Of a stretch of DNA of 64,000 nucleotides, positions 34,744 to 45,810 are shown piece after piece. The stretch spans positions 1-64,000 of the forward strand of contig SRSI01000015.1 of the NCBI GenBank assembly GCA_005656395.1, in the 5' to 3' direction. Each line of letters starts with the position of its first letter. The stretch's first letter is position 1. The stretch comes from Strongyloides papillosus. Lineage: Eukaryota > Nematoda > Chromadorea > Rhabditida > Strongyloididae. The position numbers and the translations under genes are program-made. The notes below the pieces were generated by a model that did not search any database, had not been told where the DNA came from, and saw only the letters and a program-made list of their open reading frames with translations.

Positions 34744-36401
34744 ATGTCAGTTTTCTCGGACTATAGAAAATTCCCTCGAGTGGATTCACAGGACCCCGAT
34801 GAACTTTCCTTTGCTTCTTTAAGTTTGGAGAGACCACCTAAAGTAAAAAGAAATGAAAACAATCCGCGAAATGTATTTGGCCAAAGTTATAGATTTTCCT
34901 CCAATAATAATGAACGCCCTAAAGGACGGTCTTTTAATGAGAGTAGGGAGTTACATATACCAAAACGTAAGGAATGCACTGAAATATCGGAAAACAGGAA
35001 AAGTTATATTCAAAAAAATTTGTCCGATTCTTGCGATATTCCTCCTAACGAGATTATATCATCGTATAAATTTAACAATGACAAGGAACTTGCTAATTCT
35101 TGGGAGACTTCTGGGTTAGATCCTGTTTTATGCAAGAATATTCAGATTGCTGCTTATAAAAGACCAAGAGAAATACAAAAACGTGTTATACCTTTGATGT
35201 TAAAAGGTCAGAATTTGCAGGTTTCTGCTCGTACTGGCTGCGGAAAAACTGTCTCCTATATCATTCCAATTATTCACCAAGTTTCTGCTAGTAAATCAAA
35301 GGATGGCTATAAAGAGACACCACAATCGCCATTTGCAATAATAATTGTACCGTCTAAGGAATTAGCCTTTCAAGTTTCCGACAGGATTCTTAAGTTAACT
35401 ACAGGTCTAAATGTATCGTGTTCACGTGTCGTCGGAGGGTACAATTTTAACTATAATATGGCAGAAGTTTGTCAGGGATGTGATATAGTTGTGGGTACGT
35501 TAGGGAGATTACGAAAGATGTTGGAAGGCTCACAGATTCGTTTGAATTCGTTGAGATATTTTATTATTGACGAGTGCGATCATTTTGTTATTGATGATCA
35601 TTCACAGGAGTTAACAAATATTATGGAATTTATGAGATCCTGTTCACCAAGTTTAGATATTCAAGTGTCAGTTTTTATGTCTGTTTCATCCCCAAAAGTT
35701 TCATCATTCTTGGAAAAGTACACAGGAAGAGATTTTGAAAAAATTAAAGAGTTTCATCATGTTCAATATAGTCAGGTAGATTTTTACTACAATCCAAATA
35801 TTATTCACAAAATGTATTTTGTGAAAGAAAGAAAAGAAAAGCCAGAGAAACTCTTGGAACTTATAAGAATTATTAGAGCATCTGATGTTACGAAAGGCGA
35901 TGTACCATGTACGAGAATTGTTATTTTTACAGACACAATTCTCTGGTGTAAACAATTGACAAGCTACATATGTATGACGATGTCAAACGTTCAATGTAAT
36001 GAATTCAACGGGTAAGTTTTATATGTTGCTTTTTTGTTGATTTTTCCGCTTTTAGAAATTTATCTTCATTGAGAAGAGAACAATATTTAGAAGAATTTCA
36101 GAAAACATCATCTGATATCCAAATACTTGTTTCAACAGACCTATTAAGTCGTGGAATTGATATTTATTCCCTGAATCATGTCATTAATTATGATTTGCCG
36201 GAACATTTTGAATCATTTCACCACAGAATTGGGAGAGTTGGAAGAATTAATAAAGGATATGCTTATACTCTTATTGATGAAAGTGATAATTATGACTGCA
36301 GTCAAGTTCCTAATATAATTAATCTTTTAGATAATGTAGGTCAATTAACTGAGCCAATCCAACAAAAGTTGGATTCTATGTATAAAAGTATAAATCCATA
36401 G
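34744..36401 (+). CDS. Divergent DEAD/DECD-box RNA helicase
   Basis: Exons 34744-36011 and 36056-36401 join over a 44-bp intron into 537 residues. All helicase motifs can be located: Q motif (RPREIQ), motif I (SARTGCGKT), Ia (PSKELAFQ), GG (VVGGYNF), Ib (TLGRL), II (DECD in place of DEAD), III (SVS where SAT is usual), IV (IVIFTDT), V (STDLLSRGIDI) and VI (HRIGRVGR). The N-terminal 110 residues are charged and low in complexity (RSFNESRELHIPKR). Such proteins unwind or remodel RNA and RNPs using ATP. The overall arrangement resembles the Vasa/PL10 group, but motifs Ib, II, III and VI all depart from the consensus, so orthology is open and activity may be altered. The start is set by MSVFSDYRKFPRVDSQDPDE right after a likely splice acceptor. 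Confidence 0.82.
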
Positions 36402-36965
36402 AAAATTGTATTTCAAAAGGAATTTCGTTAGTTTTTTTTTGTCATCGACTGACCAGTAGTAGAAAAGCGTTTTAATTTTTTTATGTTTGTTTTAAAGTTA
36501 ATTTCAGTGGTAAATAATTTTTTTATATTTTTAATTTTGTAATATATGTTCATATTGTTTTTTTTTAATTAATTTATAAATTATGTCTACGAATGTGCTG
36601 GTTATTTTTTTAAATTTTTTTACTCATATATTTTTCACTGGTTAAACACTAGGAGACCCAATGGATGATTATGTACAATTTGGTATGAGAATGTTTCATA
36701 TAATCGACTTTTGAATAAGTTATAAACATAAAATTACGCTATACAATTTAAATCTGTAATTTATTTTTTTTAGTATGTATCTTATTATTTCTCCTATCTA
36801 AAAAGAATTTACATGATTTTTATTTATTTGGCGATGTGTAAAATAGATTGTTTAAAAAAAGTTAATTTTTAACTTGCATATGATTTTATTACTAGTTGAT
36901 TTGTTAATAATTACATTACTAAAAAAATTATACAAAATCTATTTCATTAAATTAGCATTACATTT
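36402..36965. other. Convergent intergenic region
   Basis: About 560 bp between two converging genes (helicase ending at 36401, unknown protein ending at 36966). It should contain both 3' untranslated regions. T-rich; nothing else is visible. Confidence 0.6.
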
Positions 36966-37593
36966 TTATAAATGAAATTCAGGCATGATTTTTTCAATAC
37001 CATATAGTGTATCATCTTCATTAAGGACAGTGGCATCTTGTACAATTTCATAATGTTCATCATCTTCTTCGCTTTGGTCACACCTTTTTTTCTCTCTCGG
37101 AATACTGTTATTTCCTGTTCCTATTTTTTCTGTAACTTGAGTACTTTCCAATAATCCATCTAGTTTTTGACTTTCTGATGAATCTTGTTTTTTTAAAGAT
37201 GTACATAAAAGAATACTATCATTTCCTTGTGTTATTTCTTCCTTTATATTTTCATGAATTTTATTAATTGCTATAAAATGGATAAATATATTAAAAGTTT
37301 TTTTACTTACCATGGAAAGATTTAATATAATTATTATGTGGTGCTTGTGAATTAATACCTTCTATGTGATTTGTTGCCTTTACCGTTTTACCACTTATAT
37401 TTAAATTAAATGCAGGATTATTAGATGCTTTAGAATGTTTACAATTACTAGTTGACAACGCAATTGGAGTTGTAGTACCTATTGTATTTTTTACTCCCAC
37501 TACTGATTTGGTGGTTGATTTTAATGTTGAAGTAGGAGTTGAATCTCGAATGACAGAATATGCATTTGTTTTTCGATTCCTTACAACACACAT
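36966..37593 (-). CDS. Unrecognised disordered acidic protein
   Basis: Exons 37311-37593 and 36966-37270 join in phase 1 over a 40-bp intron (GTAAGT...TTATAG) and give 195 residues. I do not recognise a family. The N-terminus MCVVRNRKTNAYSVIRD is basic, the middle is rich in Ser/Thr/Asn, and the C-terminal third is acidic (EEDDEHYEIV, LNEDDTLYGI) after a basic patch (REKKRCDQ). There is no signal peptide or membrane span. It looks intrinsically disordered and possibly nuclear. The clean splice junction and the open frame on both sides support a real gene. The gene is small, and a further 5' exon cannot be excluded. Confidence 0.6.
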
Positions 37594-38727
37594 TCTTTTA
37601 TGTGATTTTAATTATGGTTATTTTAATAAAATTTCTAGTCAAAATTTAAATATTTATATTTTAATTACAAATGTAATAAAGTTTGTAAAATTATTATTTT
37701 GACAATAAGTATAACACAATTCATATGGTTCATGACTAAAGATTATTTTCTCAATATTATTATCAGACTAAATTACAGAATATTAGTCACAATTCTTTTA
37801 TTCAAAAGTTAGACTATAATTTAATATTTTATATTATATGCTAATCATATCTAAAATAACCATTTTAATTTATCTTTGTAATTTTTCGAAAAGTTTTATA
37901 ATGTAAATCTAACAATATTATTTCATAATTTTAATTTTTGCGTGCTAACAAATAGCCATATATAAAATCTATTATACAAACAAAAGCCAAAAATAAATTT
38001 ATTTTAATGTTCTTTGAATAATTTGTCATTTTTAAAAAAATATATTCTGTATTATATTTTTTGAAATTTGAATAAAAATATATGACCCTTACTTTATGGT
38101 TATACCAATTGTCCCACTGTTAAAAAACTGTATTTGTCTAGTAACTTTAAATATGCTTTTGCGATACAAAATAAGCAAATTAGTTACTTATTAAAAAGAA
38201 GTTATTTAACTTATGTTTATTCAAAAATAGAAAATTAATATTCCATGATTTTTAACAGAAAAGACATGAAATAAATTCCATAGCATTCTATTTTTTTTCT
38301 TAAAAAATATAACCCCCATTAAGTAATGGTAAATTATTTATTATATATAAATGGATATTCTTATTTATTTTCTCTCTGTTTTTTAACATTAATTAATTTT
38401 TATCTATTCATATTTAAAGAAATAAAAATATCTTAAAATATAGAAACTTCACCATCACATTAGTCTGTTTTTAATATACGCCATAAAATAATTAAAAGTT
38501 ATTTTTTTCATAAAATATAACATTAGCAAAAATAATTGCTTTTCAACAATACAAATAATAATAATAATATACATAAAATGCTAAATAAAAAAGTCTTTTA
38601 ATATGAATGATTTATTATATAAAAATATGTAGATATGATATAATTAATTATGTTAGTATAGTGTTCTTTTGTTGAAAATATTTAAAATTTTGCCGTGTCG
38701 TTTTAGTTGTAACAATAATAAATAAAA
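37594..38727. other. Intergenic, AT-rich
   Basis: About 1.1 kb between the start of the unrecognised gene and the stop codon of V-ATPase subunit A. It should hold a promoter and a 3' untranslated region. No coding exon, RNA gene or strong repeat is seen. Confidence 0.6.
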
Positions 38728-40709
38728 TTATTCTTCAATGTTTCTAAAAGCACTTACCATTCTATCATACAAATCTTCATAGTCTCTTTTTATTTTCTCT
38801 TCTCCTTCAGTTGATGGATTTTTAAATTTCATTGAAGTTAATTCATACATCAATGGTTTCATATGATCCTCTATAATTTTCCAAGTTACTTTACTCTCTG
38901 ACTGAGCTGTTGTTTCAACGGCATGACGTGCTAAATCATAAAATCCAATCATATTTTTCAACATTCCGACAGTTTTGTAAAATGGACAGTATCTATCGTA
39001 AGGAGTGTATCCATTTTGCTGTAGAAAATCATCTTTAATGAGTTTCGCTACTTCAAGCGTAATTTTGTCTGATTCTGCAAGTGATGCTTTTCCAACAAGT
39101 TGTACAATTTCAGATAAATCCTCTTCTTCCTGAAGAATTTCCCTACATTTAGTACGTAAACTAACGAATTCAGGATAGTTCTTCTCGTAATAATCATCAA
39201 GAGCACGCATATATTTGCTAAAACACATATAATTAAACAAGAAATAAATAAAATAATAATCACCTATATGAGATAAGCCAATTAATTGAAGGAAAATGTT
39301 TTCTTTGAGCCAATTTTTTGTCTAATCCCCAAAAAACTTGTACAATACCAAGAGTAGCTGAAGTAACTGGATCAGCAAAGTCACCACCAGGTGGTGAAAC
39401 AGCGCCAACAATTGTGACTGAACCATTACGTATCTCTGGACCACCAAGGCATTTTACTTTACCTGCTCTTTCATAAAATGAGGCAAGTCTAGCAGCAAGA
39501 TAGGCTGGATATCCAGAATCCGCAGGCATCTCTCCTAAACGTCCAGAAATTTCACGAAGTGCCTCAGCCCAACGAGAGGTTGAATCAGCCATCATAGCAA
39601 CATTCAATCCCATATCACGGAAGTATTCAGAAAGAGTAATACCAGTATAAATAGAAGCTTCACGAGCAGCTACAGGCATGTTAGATGTATTTGCTACGAG
39701 AGCTGTACGTTTCATAATGGATGTTGTGACACCATCAACTTCCATTGTAAGTTCTGGGAAATCACGTAATACTTCAGACATTTCATTTCCTCTTTCTCCA
39801 CAACCAACATAAATAATTGCATCGGAGTTAGAGTATTTGGAGAGAGATTGAGAAATGACAGTTTTTCCGCAACCGAAAGCTCCTGGAATAGCGGTTGTAC
39901 CTCCTTGGACGCATGGGAAAAGAGCATCTAATACACGTTGCCCACAGAGAAGTGGGTAATCGGCAGCAAGTTTTTCAGCAACTGGACGTGGCGTCCGAAC
40001 TGGCCATATTTGTAGCATAGGATATTTAGTCTTAACTCCATTAAATTCAGCTTCTAATATTATTTCATCTACTGAATAGTCACCAGCAGTTGCAATTGAT
40101 GTAACAGTACCAAAACAATTTGGTGGAACCATTATACTATGTTTAATTAGTTCATTTTCCTGGACAGTTCCAATAATATCACCTCCAGTAACATGAGAAT
40201 TAACGGTTACATGTTTAGAAGGTATGAAATGCCACTTTTTTTGTCTATCCAATGCATTAGTACGAACACCTGTAATATAAATTTAACGATTATCAATATT
40301 TTTGATTTTATCACAACCTTTTGGAATATAAATGGATTTCGTACTCTTAGCTATGGCTTCTAGAGGTCGTTGTATACCATCAAAAATAGATTCCATAATT
40401 CCTGGTCCTAATTCAACGGAGAGTGGTTTCCCTGTTCTAAGAACTGGGTCACCAATTGTTACAGCTGACGTTTCTTCATAAACTTGTATAGTGGCAAAAT
40501 CCCCTTCAAGACGGATAATTTCTCCAACTAATTCTGTATGCCCTACACGAACTAACTCATACATAGCAGCTCCAGCCATCTTTTCAGCTGTTACAACTAA
40601 AAAAAAAGGTATTTAAATGTATTTTTAAAAAAAAACTACCTGGTCCAGAGACCCCATAAACATAACCGTATTCAGATTCTTTTGTTTCATGCCTATTTGT
40701 TGGAGCCAT
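38728..40709 (-). CDS. vha-13: V-type proton ATPase catalytic subunit A
   Basis: Four exons, 40640-40709, 40318-40596, 39264-40269 and 38728-39217, give 1845 bp and 614 residues, close to the 617 of the human protein. The P-loop is [13 protein letters not shown]. Other near-invariant stretches are [59 protein letters not shown] and [16 protein letters not shown]. Subunit A hydrolyses ATP in the A3B3 head of the V1 sector and drives proton pumping into vacuolar and endomembrane compartments. Two introns have weak donors: GTAGTT after exon 1 and GTTGTG after exon 2. The second must be used, because reading through it meets a stop within 14 codons and breaks the conserved IYIPKGV stretch. A TTTGCAG acceptor 18 bases before the ATG fits trans-splicing. 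Confidence 0.97.
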
Positions 40710-41880
40710 GTTTTATTTGAAAAAAATCTGCAAATAATAAAAATGCTTTTTACATAATTTTATTATATATAAAATGAAACTAAAAAATTTTGTAACAATA
40801 AATGTTTTTATTTTATATAAAATATTTATTATGTAATATTTGAATGGGCCGCGCCGCTTAAAAAAAAGCTGAGATAAAAATATATTTTAACAAATTATTT
40901 AGAGTAAATTTGATAAATTTTTAAAATTCTAATTATATGGTATCAAAAATGTAACAATCAAAACGATTATTGTTTTTAGTTTTCTGGTCTCACATTTCGA
41001 TATTACAAAATTAATTTTCTAATTTTTTTTTCAATTTTTATGTTAAATAAAGATAATTTGATATAGTTAAAATAATTGTTGTATATTTACAAAATTCACG
41101 GCTTATTTATTATAAACATATGAGTAAAAAATTTTTAATATATCATCAATAACAATTGTGATTATAATGAAGATAAATAGTTAAAAAACTAAAATATTTA
41201 ATGACTAATGCATAATATTTTTTACGAGTCATTATTTATACCAGAATATATTTGGTGTTAGATATACCAAAAAGCAACATTTATTCAATTTTAAATATTC
41301 TCATTGAAAATAAAAATTATTTACAAAAAAAATTATACAGTATAAAAAATATTATCTGTTTCCCCATATTTATTTTTATGTCTCGATAAAAATTTAAGAT
41401 AAAAGAAAATTAAAATTTTAATAATAAAGAATACTTTAATAATACTAAATTTATGTCAAGAATTAGTTAAAAAAAATAAATGTGTAACTACACCTGCTAC
41501 GTGTTTATATATTATTAAATCACACATGATTAAAATGAAATAGAATGTATCATTAATGTCAAGAACAACAAAAAAATTTGGTTTGTAAAAAGACAAAATA
41601 TATTTATTTGTTTATAAGCTTAATCATCTTGATTGATTTTTTTCCAGATGGAGGAGTGTGATGAGATCACTTAATGATGTATTAATAAAAGCCATGTCAT
41701 AATGCCATTCATGTGTATAATAATAATATGCATAGATTTTTGATTTTTTTTCATTTGATGTAAATTAAAACAGTCTTCGTTTTAAATTTTACTATATAAA
41801 GATTAATAAAAAAACCGAGTTATGCTTGGATGGGTCTTTTAAATTTTTATTGTTATATTTTCTTAGAAATTTTTTATATT
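40710..41880. other. Intergenic: vha-13 promoter and flp-14 3' flank
   Basis: About 1.2 kb. It contains the GC block at 40846-40857 upstream of vha-13 and a less AT-rich stretch at about 41645-41720 just past the flp-14 stop, likely part of its 3' untranslated region. No coding exon is recognised. Confidence 0.6.
40846..40857 (-). promoter_or_regulatory. GC-only block in the vha-13 promoter
   Basis: GGGCCGCGCCGC, twelve consecutive G/C bases, lies 137 bp upstream of the vha-13 ATG and about 117 bp before the likely trans-splice acceptor at 40728-40729. Such a run is exceptional in DNA this AT-rich, and its position fits a core promoter element of a housekeeping gene. The binding factor is unknown. 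Confidence 0.4.
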
Positions 41881-42323
41881 TTACTTTCTTCCAAATCTTA
41901 AGTATTCATGCTTTCTCTTTCCAAATCTTAAATACTCGTGCTTTCTCTTTCCAAATCTTAAGTATTCGTGTTTTCTTTTTTCACGTTCATCTTCTCCATC
42001 ATCTGCGATCTCAGGGATACCAGTTTCATTTCCTTCAACTACAATTCCATTAAGAACCAAAAGCTGTTCAAGTTCTTTAGTTACGCGAATAGCTTCTAGA
42101 GATGTAGCAATTGAGTTATGATAAACTTTGCATGCAAGAAACTTGGCATCTAATTCACTGGATGTTTTATAAATCTGTAAAAAACTGATTATTATGGAAT
42201 TGTAAATATAATATATACCTCATTACATGTTGGAGAAGAAAGATCAGCTGCAATACAAGAAGTGCCAAAGAATGCTACAAAAACAACCAAGGCAACATAT
42301 AAACCATAGGATGAAATAAACAT
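41881..42323 (-). CDS. flp-14: FMRFamide-like neuropeptide precursor FLP-14 (three KHEYLRFamide copies)
   Basis: Exons 42219-42323 and 41881-42174 join in phase 0 over a 44-bp intron to give 132 residues. A signal peptide (MFISSYGLYVALVVFVAFFG) is followed by a spacer with an acidic stretch (EIADDGEDEREKR). At the C-terminus KHEYLRFG occurs three times, separated by KR and ending in GRK before the stop. Processing at dibasic sites and amidation of the glycine would release KHEYLRF-NH2, the known FLP-14 peptide, which acts on nematode neuromuscular and sensory circuits. C. elegans has four copies, from memory. An acceptor-like ATTTAG eight bases before the ATG fits trans-splicing. The identification is direct from the peptide. 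Confidence 0.96.
41891..41980 (-). repeat. Three tandem 30-bp units encoding KHEYLRFGKR
   Basis: Units at 41891-41920, 41921-41950 and 41951-41980 are nearly identical in DNA as well as in peptide; differences are mostly synonymous. This indicates recent duplication or homogenisation inside the flp-14 gene. Confidence 0.9.
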
Positions 42324-45300
42324 ATTTGTACCTAAATAATATAAACATGTAATTAATATTATAAACTTATTTTTCAATGACAAAATATAATAATTATATA
42401 AAAGAAATATATCATTAAACTAATAGTCAACTCTAATATAAATTAAAATACTGTTAACTAATGACAATATTGGAAAAAAAAACATCTAAAGTAATAATGG
42501 AATGATTATATAAACCCTAAATTCATCCTACATTACCCCAAGATATATAAGAAAGAAATAAAATAATAATATTATATAAATATTACCATCACAACCTTAA
42601 TTTTTTGTGGGCGTAACTGAATGATGGCATTTTGAAATGAATTATACAAATGTGTATCTATCTTTTTATCACCACTTATCGTTAAGAATGTTTCAAAAGT
42701 TCTCCGCCTAAGTTTGCTAATTGATAACAACATTATTATATTCTCCAAATTTTTACTCTTTTCCATAAGATATTACAAAAATAGAGGAATGAATTAAGAA
42801 ATAAAAAAATGAAATAATTATTAACAAGAATATATAAATTTGTTAAAACGCTTTTTTAAATAATTAATGGAATACGATAACAAGATAAAGAAAAATTTAG
42901 CCTAATCAGTAGTGACTAGGGATTAAATTTCATTTTAGAAAATTTGAATGTTCATTAAAAAAAGTAGTATAAAAAAGAGATAGACAAAATGTGCACTAGT
43001 TTATTTAAAAAAGTTAAATTCAATTTAAATCGAAATGTTTCTTTAAATTAATTAATAATTTCACAGCTGTATGTAGTAGTGATTAATTTTTCAATGATTA
43101 AAAATGTAATTTACCATAAAAAGACAATTCAACTACGTTAATATCAATTCCTTCTTTACTACGAGATACCACAAAGTAAGTAAAAAAACAAGCGGAAGTG
43201 CAAGTGTTAATGATTTTGTAAGCAATCTGAATGGATGGAAAAACAAATAAATTACAAATTAGTGGATGTGAATAATGATATTTATTTTTGGATTTGTCGT
43301 GAAATATAGCTATAATTGATAATGAAAACTCCTACAAGGGAAATAAAAAAAAAGTGATATGTTTTATAAAGTTAAGATAATAGTAAATAAACAAGTTAAA
43401 GAAAATGATAATTAAGTTATATAGAGAAAAATTTGTCTTTTCTGTTATTAGAACAGATTTTATTTAAAAAAGAAGATCTTTTTCTTTTATGAAATTAAGA
43501 AGAAAAATATTGTTTCTTTTGTTGATGAAGGTTAAAACAATTACATTTTTCCCAATGGATTTCAATGTATTTTATGTAATAAAAATCTTTTTTATAAAAT
43601 TTTAACATGAGTAAAATAAAAATAAAGAAATAAATATTTGGATTTATAAAGTTATTGAAATAGTTTTTTCAAAATTCATAACAAAAAGATTTAAAATGAT
43701 TTATTATCCAATGTAGTAAAATTGGTGGTAAAATATTTTTGTCATTTTTATAAAATTTAGATTTTCTTAAATTATAAATTCCTCTTAAAATTTATGATTT
43801 TTTTGTTTTTATATGACAGATAAAAAAGATGAAAATAAGGTCTTGTTTTTGATCAAATATATTTATTTAAATGGTAATTTTTGGTTTTTCAACAATTAAT
43901 TATATATTTTGCTATGGTTTTAAGAAAATATGAAAAATATTTTAAAAATTGTTCCAAAATATAAATTTTAAAAAAATTTTGCGTCATGAAAAAGAAAATA
44001 GATAAATGATTAAAACATTTTTAAAAAGGGTTGCTTTTTAATTATTGAAAAATAATTTTTAATACTCAATGGGAAATGAGTGATGGTGGTTTGGTAAAAG
44101 TTAAATAGAGAGAGGGAATCTAATTAATTACTTTTTAGGAAACATTTCTATATCATCGTTTCTTGGGACTAAGATAACTAATTAGAATATGTATATTAAA
44201 TTGATAATGAAAGAGTGAGTTGAAAAATTATAATTTTTAAGAGTTATTTAGAAGTGAGCTATATATAATTTAAGTGTTGAAGTGAGATAATTTTAGTAAT
44301 TAGGATGTTTAAAAAAAAATTGGAAGTAAGATTAGTTTTCTAAAAATTTTTATAAGTTACTTTTTTTTACTATTAACATTCTATAAGTTTTAAAAGTCAT
44401 GAATAAATGATTAAAAATATTAAGTTTGCATTAATTTATACTTTGGATTTTAAGAACATCTCTAATTACTTATTTTAACATTGTAATTTGAATGGTAATT
44501 TTTTTTAAAAAGTTTTAAGTATTGGTTTAGTGACAGCCAAAGATTAAAAGTTAATTGTAAATTAAAAAAGAACTGTATAATAACAAATTACCATGAAAGT
44601 TCTTTGGACATTCTATTAACTATGTTTCAGACACACCTACGATATTTATTATTACATTTAAATTGATATTCATTGCAATGTCGTGTTCATTTATATTATA
44701 TTAATACATAATGAAAAATATTTAATGATCATTTTTCTAATAAAAGAGCGATACCACAAAAACGAAAGACTATTCTTAAATAATACATCTTTTTCACATT
44801 TTAAAAATCTTTATTTATAATATCAAAAATATAAATTGAGGGAAAATTTTTGTAAGTAGATATCATTTAGAAAATATAACAGTTGAATAAATAAAAATAT
44901 TTCTAGATAGTCTCTAGAAGCTTAATGAATTCATTAACAAATGTTGTAAAAAAAACTAAATGAAAATACATTACAAAACCCAATATCTTAATTGTTATCT
45001 CGAAAAAACAATGGAAAAAACGTAAAAATTGCATGATTTTCTATGTAATCTTAAAATTGTTTTTAAATGAAATTTTATAAACAAACCAAAATAAATAGGT
45101 ACCAAAGAAAATAGATAAAAATATTTTATAATGTTATTTCATCATTTCTAAGATTTAAGAAAAATAGGGCGACAGTGTTAATAAAATAAAATTTGATTTA
45201 TGTTGAAAAAATAAAATTGGTTGAATTAAATGAAACTATATCATAGTTAAAGAAATTTTTTTTAAAAGTAAAATGTTAATGAATACTTCCTTGTTTAAAG

Positions 45301-45810
45301 CTTTAAAATAATTTTATAAGATGTTTATCAAGTTAAATCATTTAAAGAAAGCAAGAATAAAGTTAGGTCAAAATTTGATGGACATTAAATAACTTCAAAT
45401 TTGGTAAACACATAAGAGTTTTATTTGTGTTATAATTTTACATAAATAAAAGGCAACCAATATTACGTCAAATGTAGTTAATATCTTATTACTTTATTAA
45501 AAAGTTATTTCCATAGATTATCAAATAACTCCCATAGCTTTAACATATAATCATTTTTAAAAATTATTTTATTAAAATATTATCACATATGTTAGTAAAA
45601 ATGTACTTAAATAAATATAAAAAAATTATTTAGAATTTAGAAAAATGGTAATTTTTCTTCTTTTTCACTATTTTAAATAAAAGAAAAGATATGAATATAT
45701 TTGACAAATTAGAAGTTATATGCTAGACCCGCATTTGCACTATTTAAATTGATGGCCATTTTTTATACTAAAAAAATTATATTTATAAAACCTTTTTTTC
45801 CAATTAATTT
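42324..45810. other. 3.5-kb intergenic region between flp-14 and mua-3
   Basis: AT-rich throughout. It should hold the flp-14 promoter and the mua-3 3' untranslated region. The short open frame at 42572-42766 on the minus strand has no recognisable feature. No RNA gene or mobile element is seen. Confidence 0.55.

Noticed and set aside
40270..40317. Continuation of the V-ATPase exon 2 frame as [10 protein letters not shown] and stop
   Set aside because: This is the intron read through; removing it restores the conserved IYIPKGV junction in phase.
41649..41675. Acceptor-like TTTTCCAG followed by ATG on the plus strand
   Set aside because: The frame stops after eight codons and the segment is antisense to the flp-14 3' flank.
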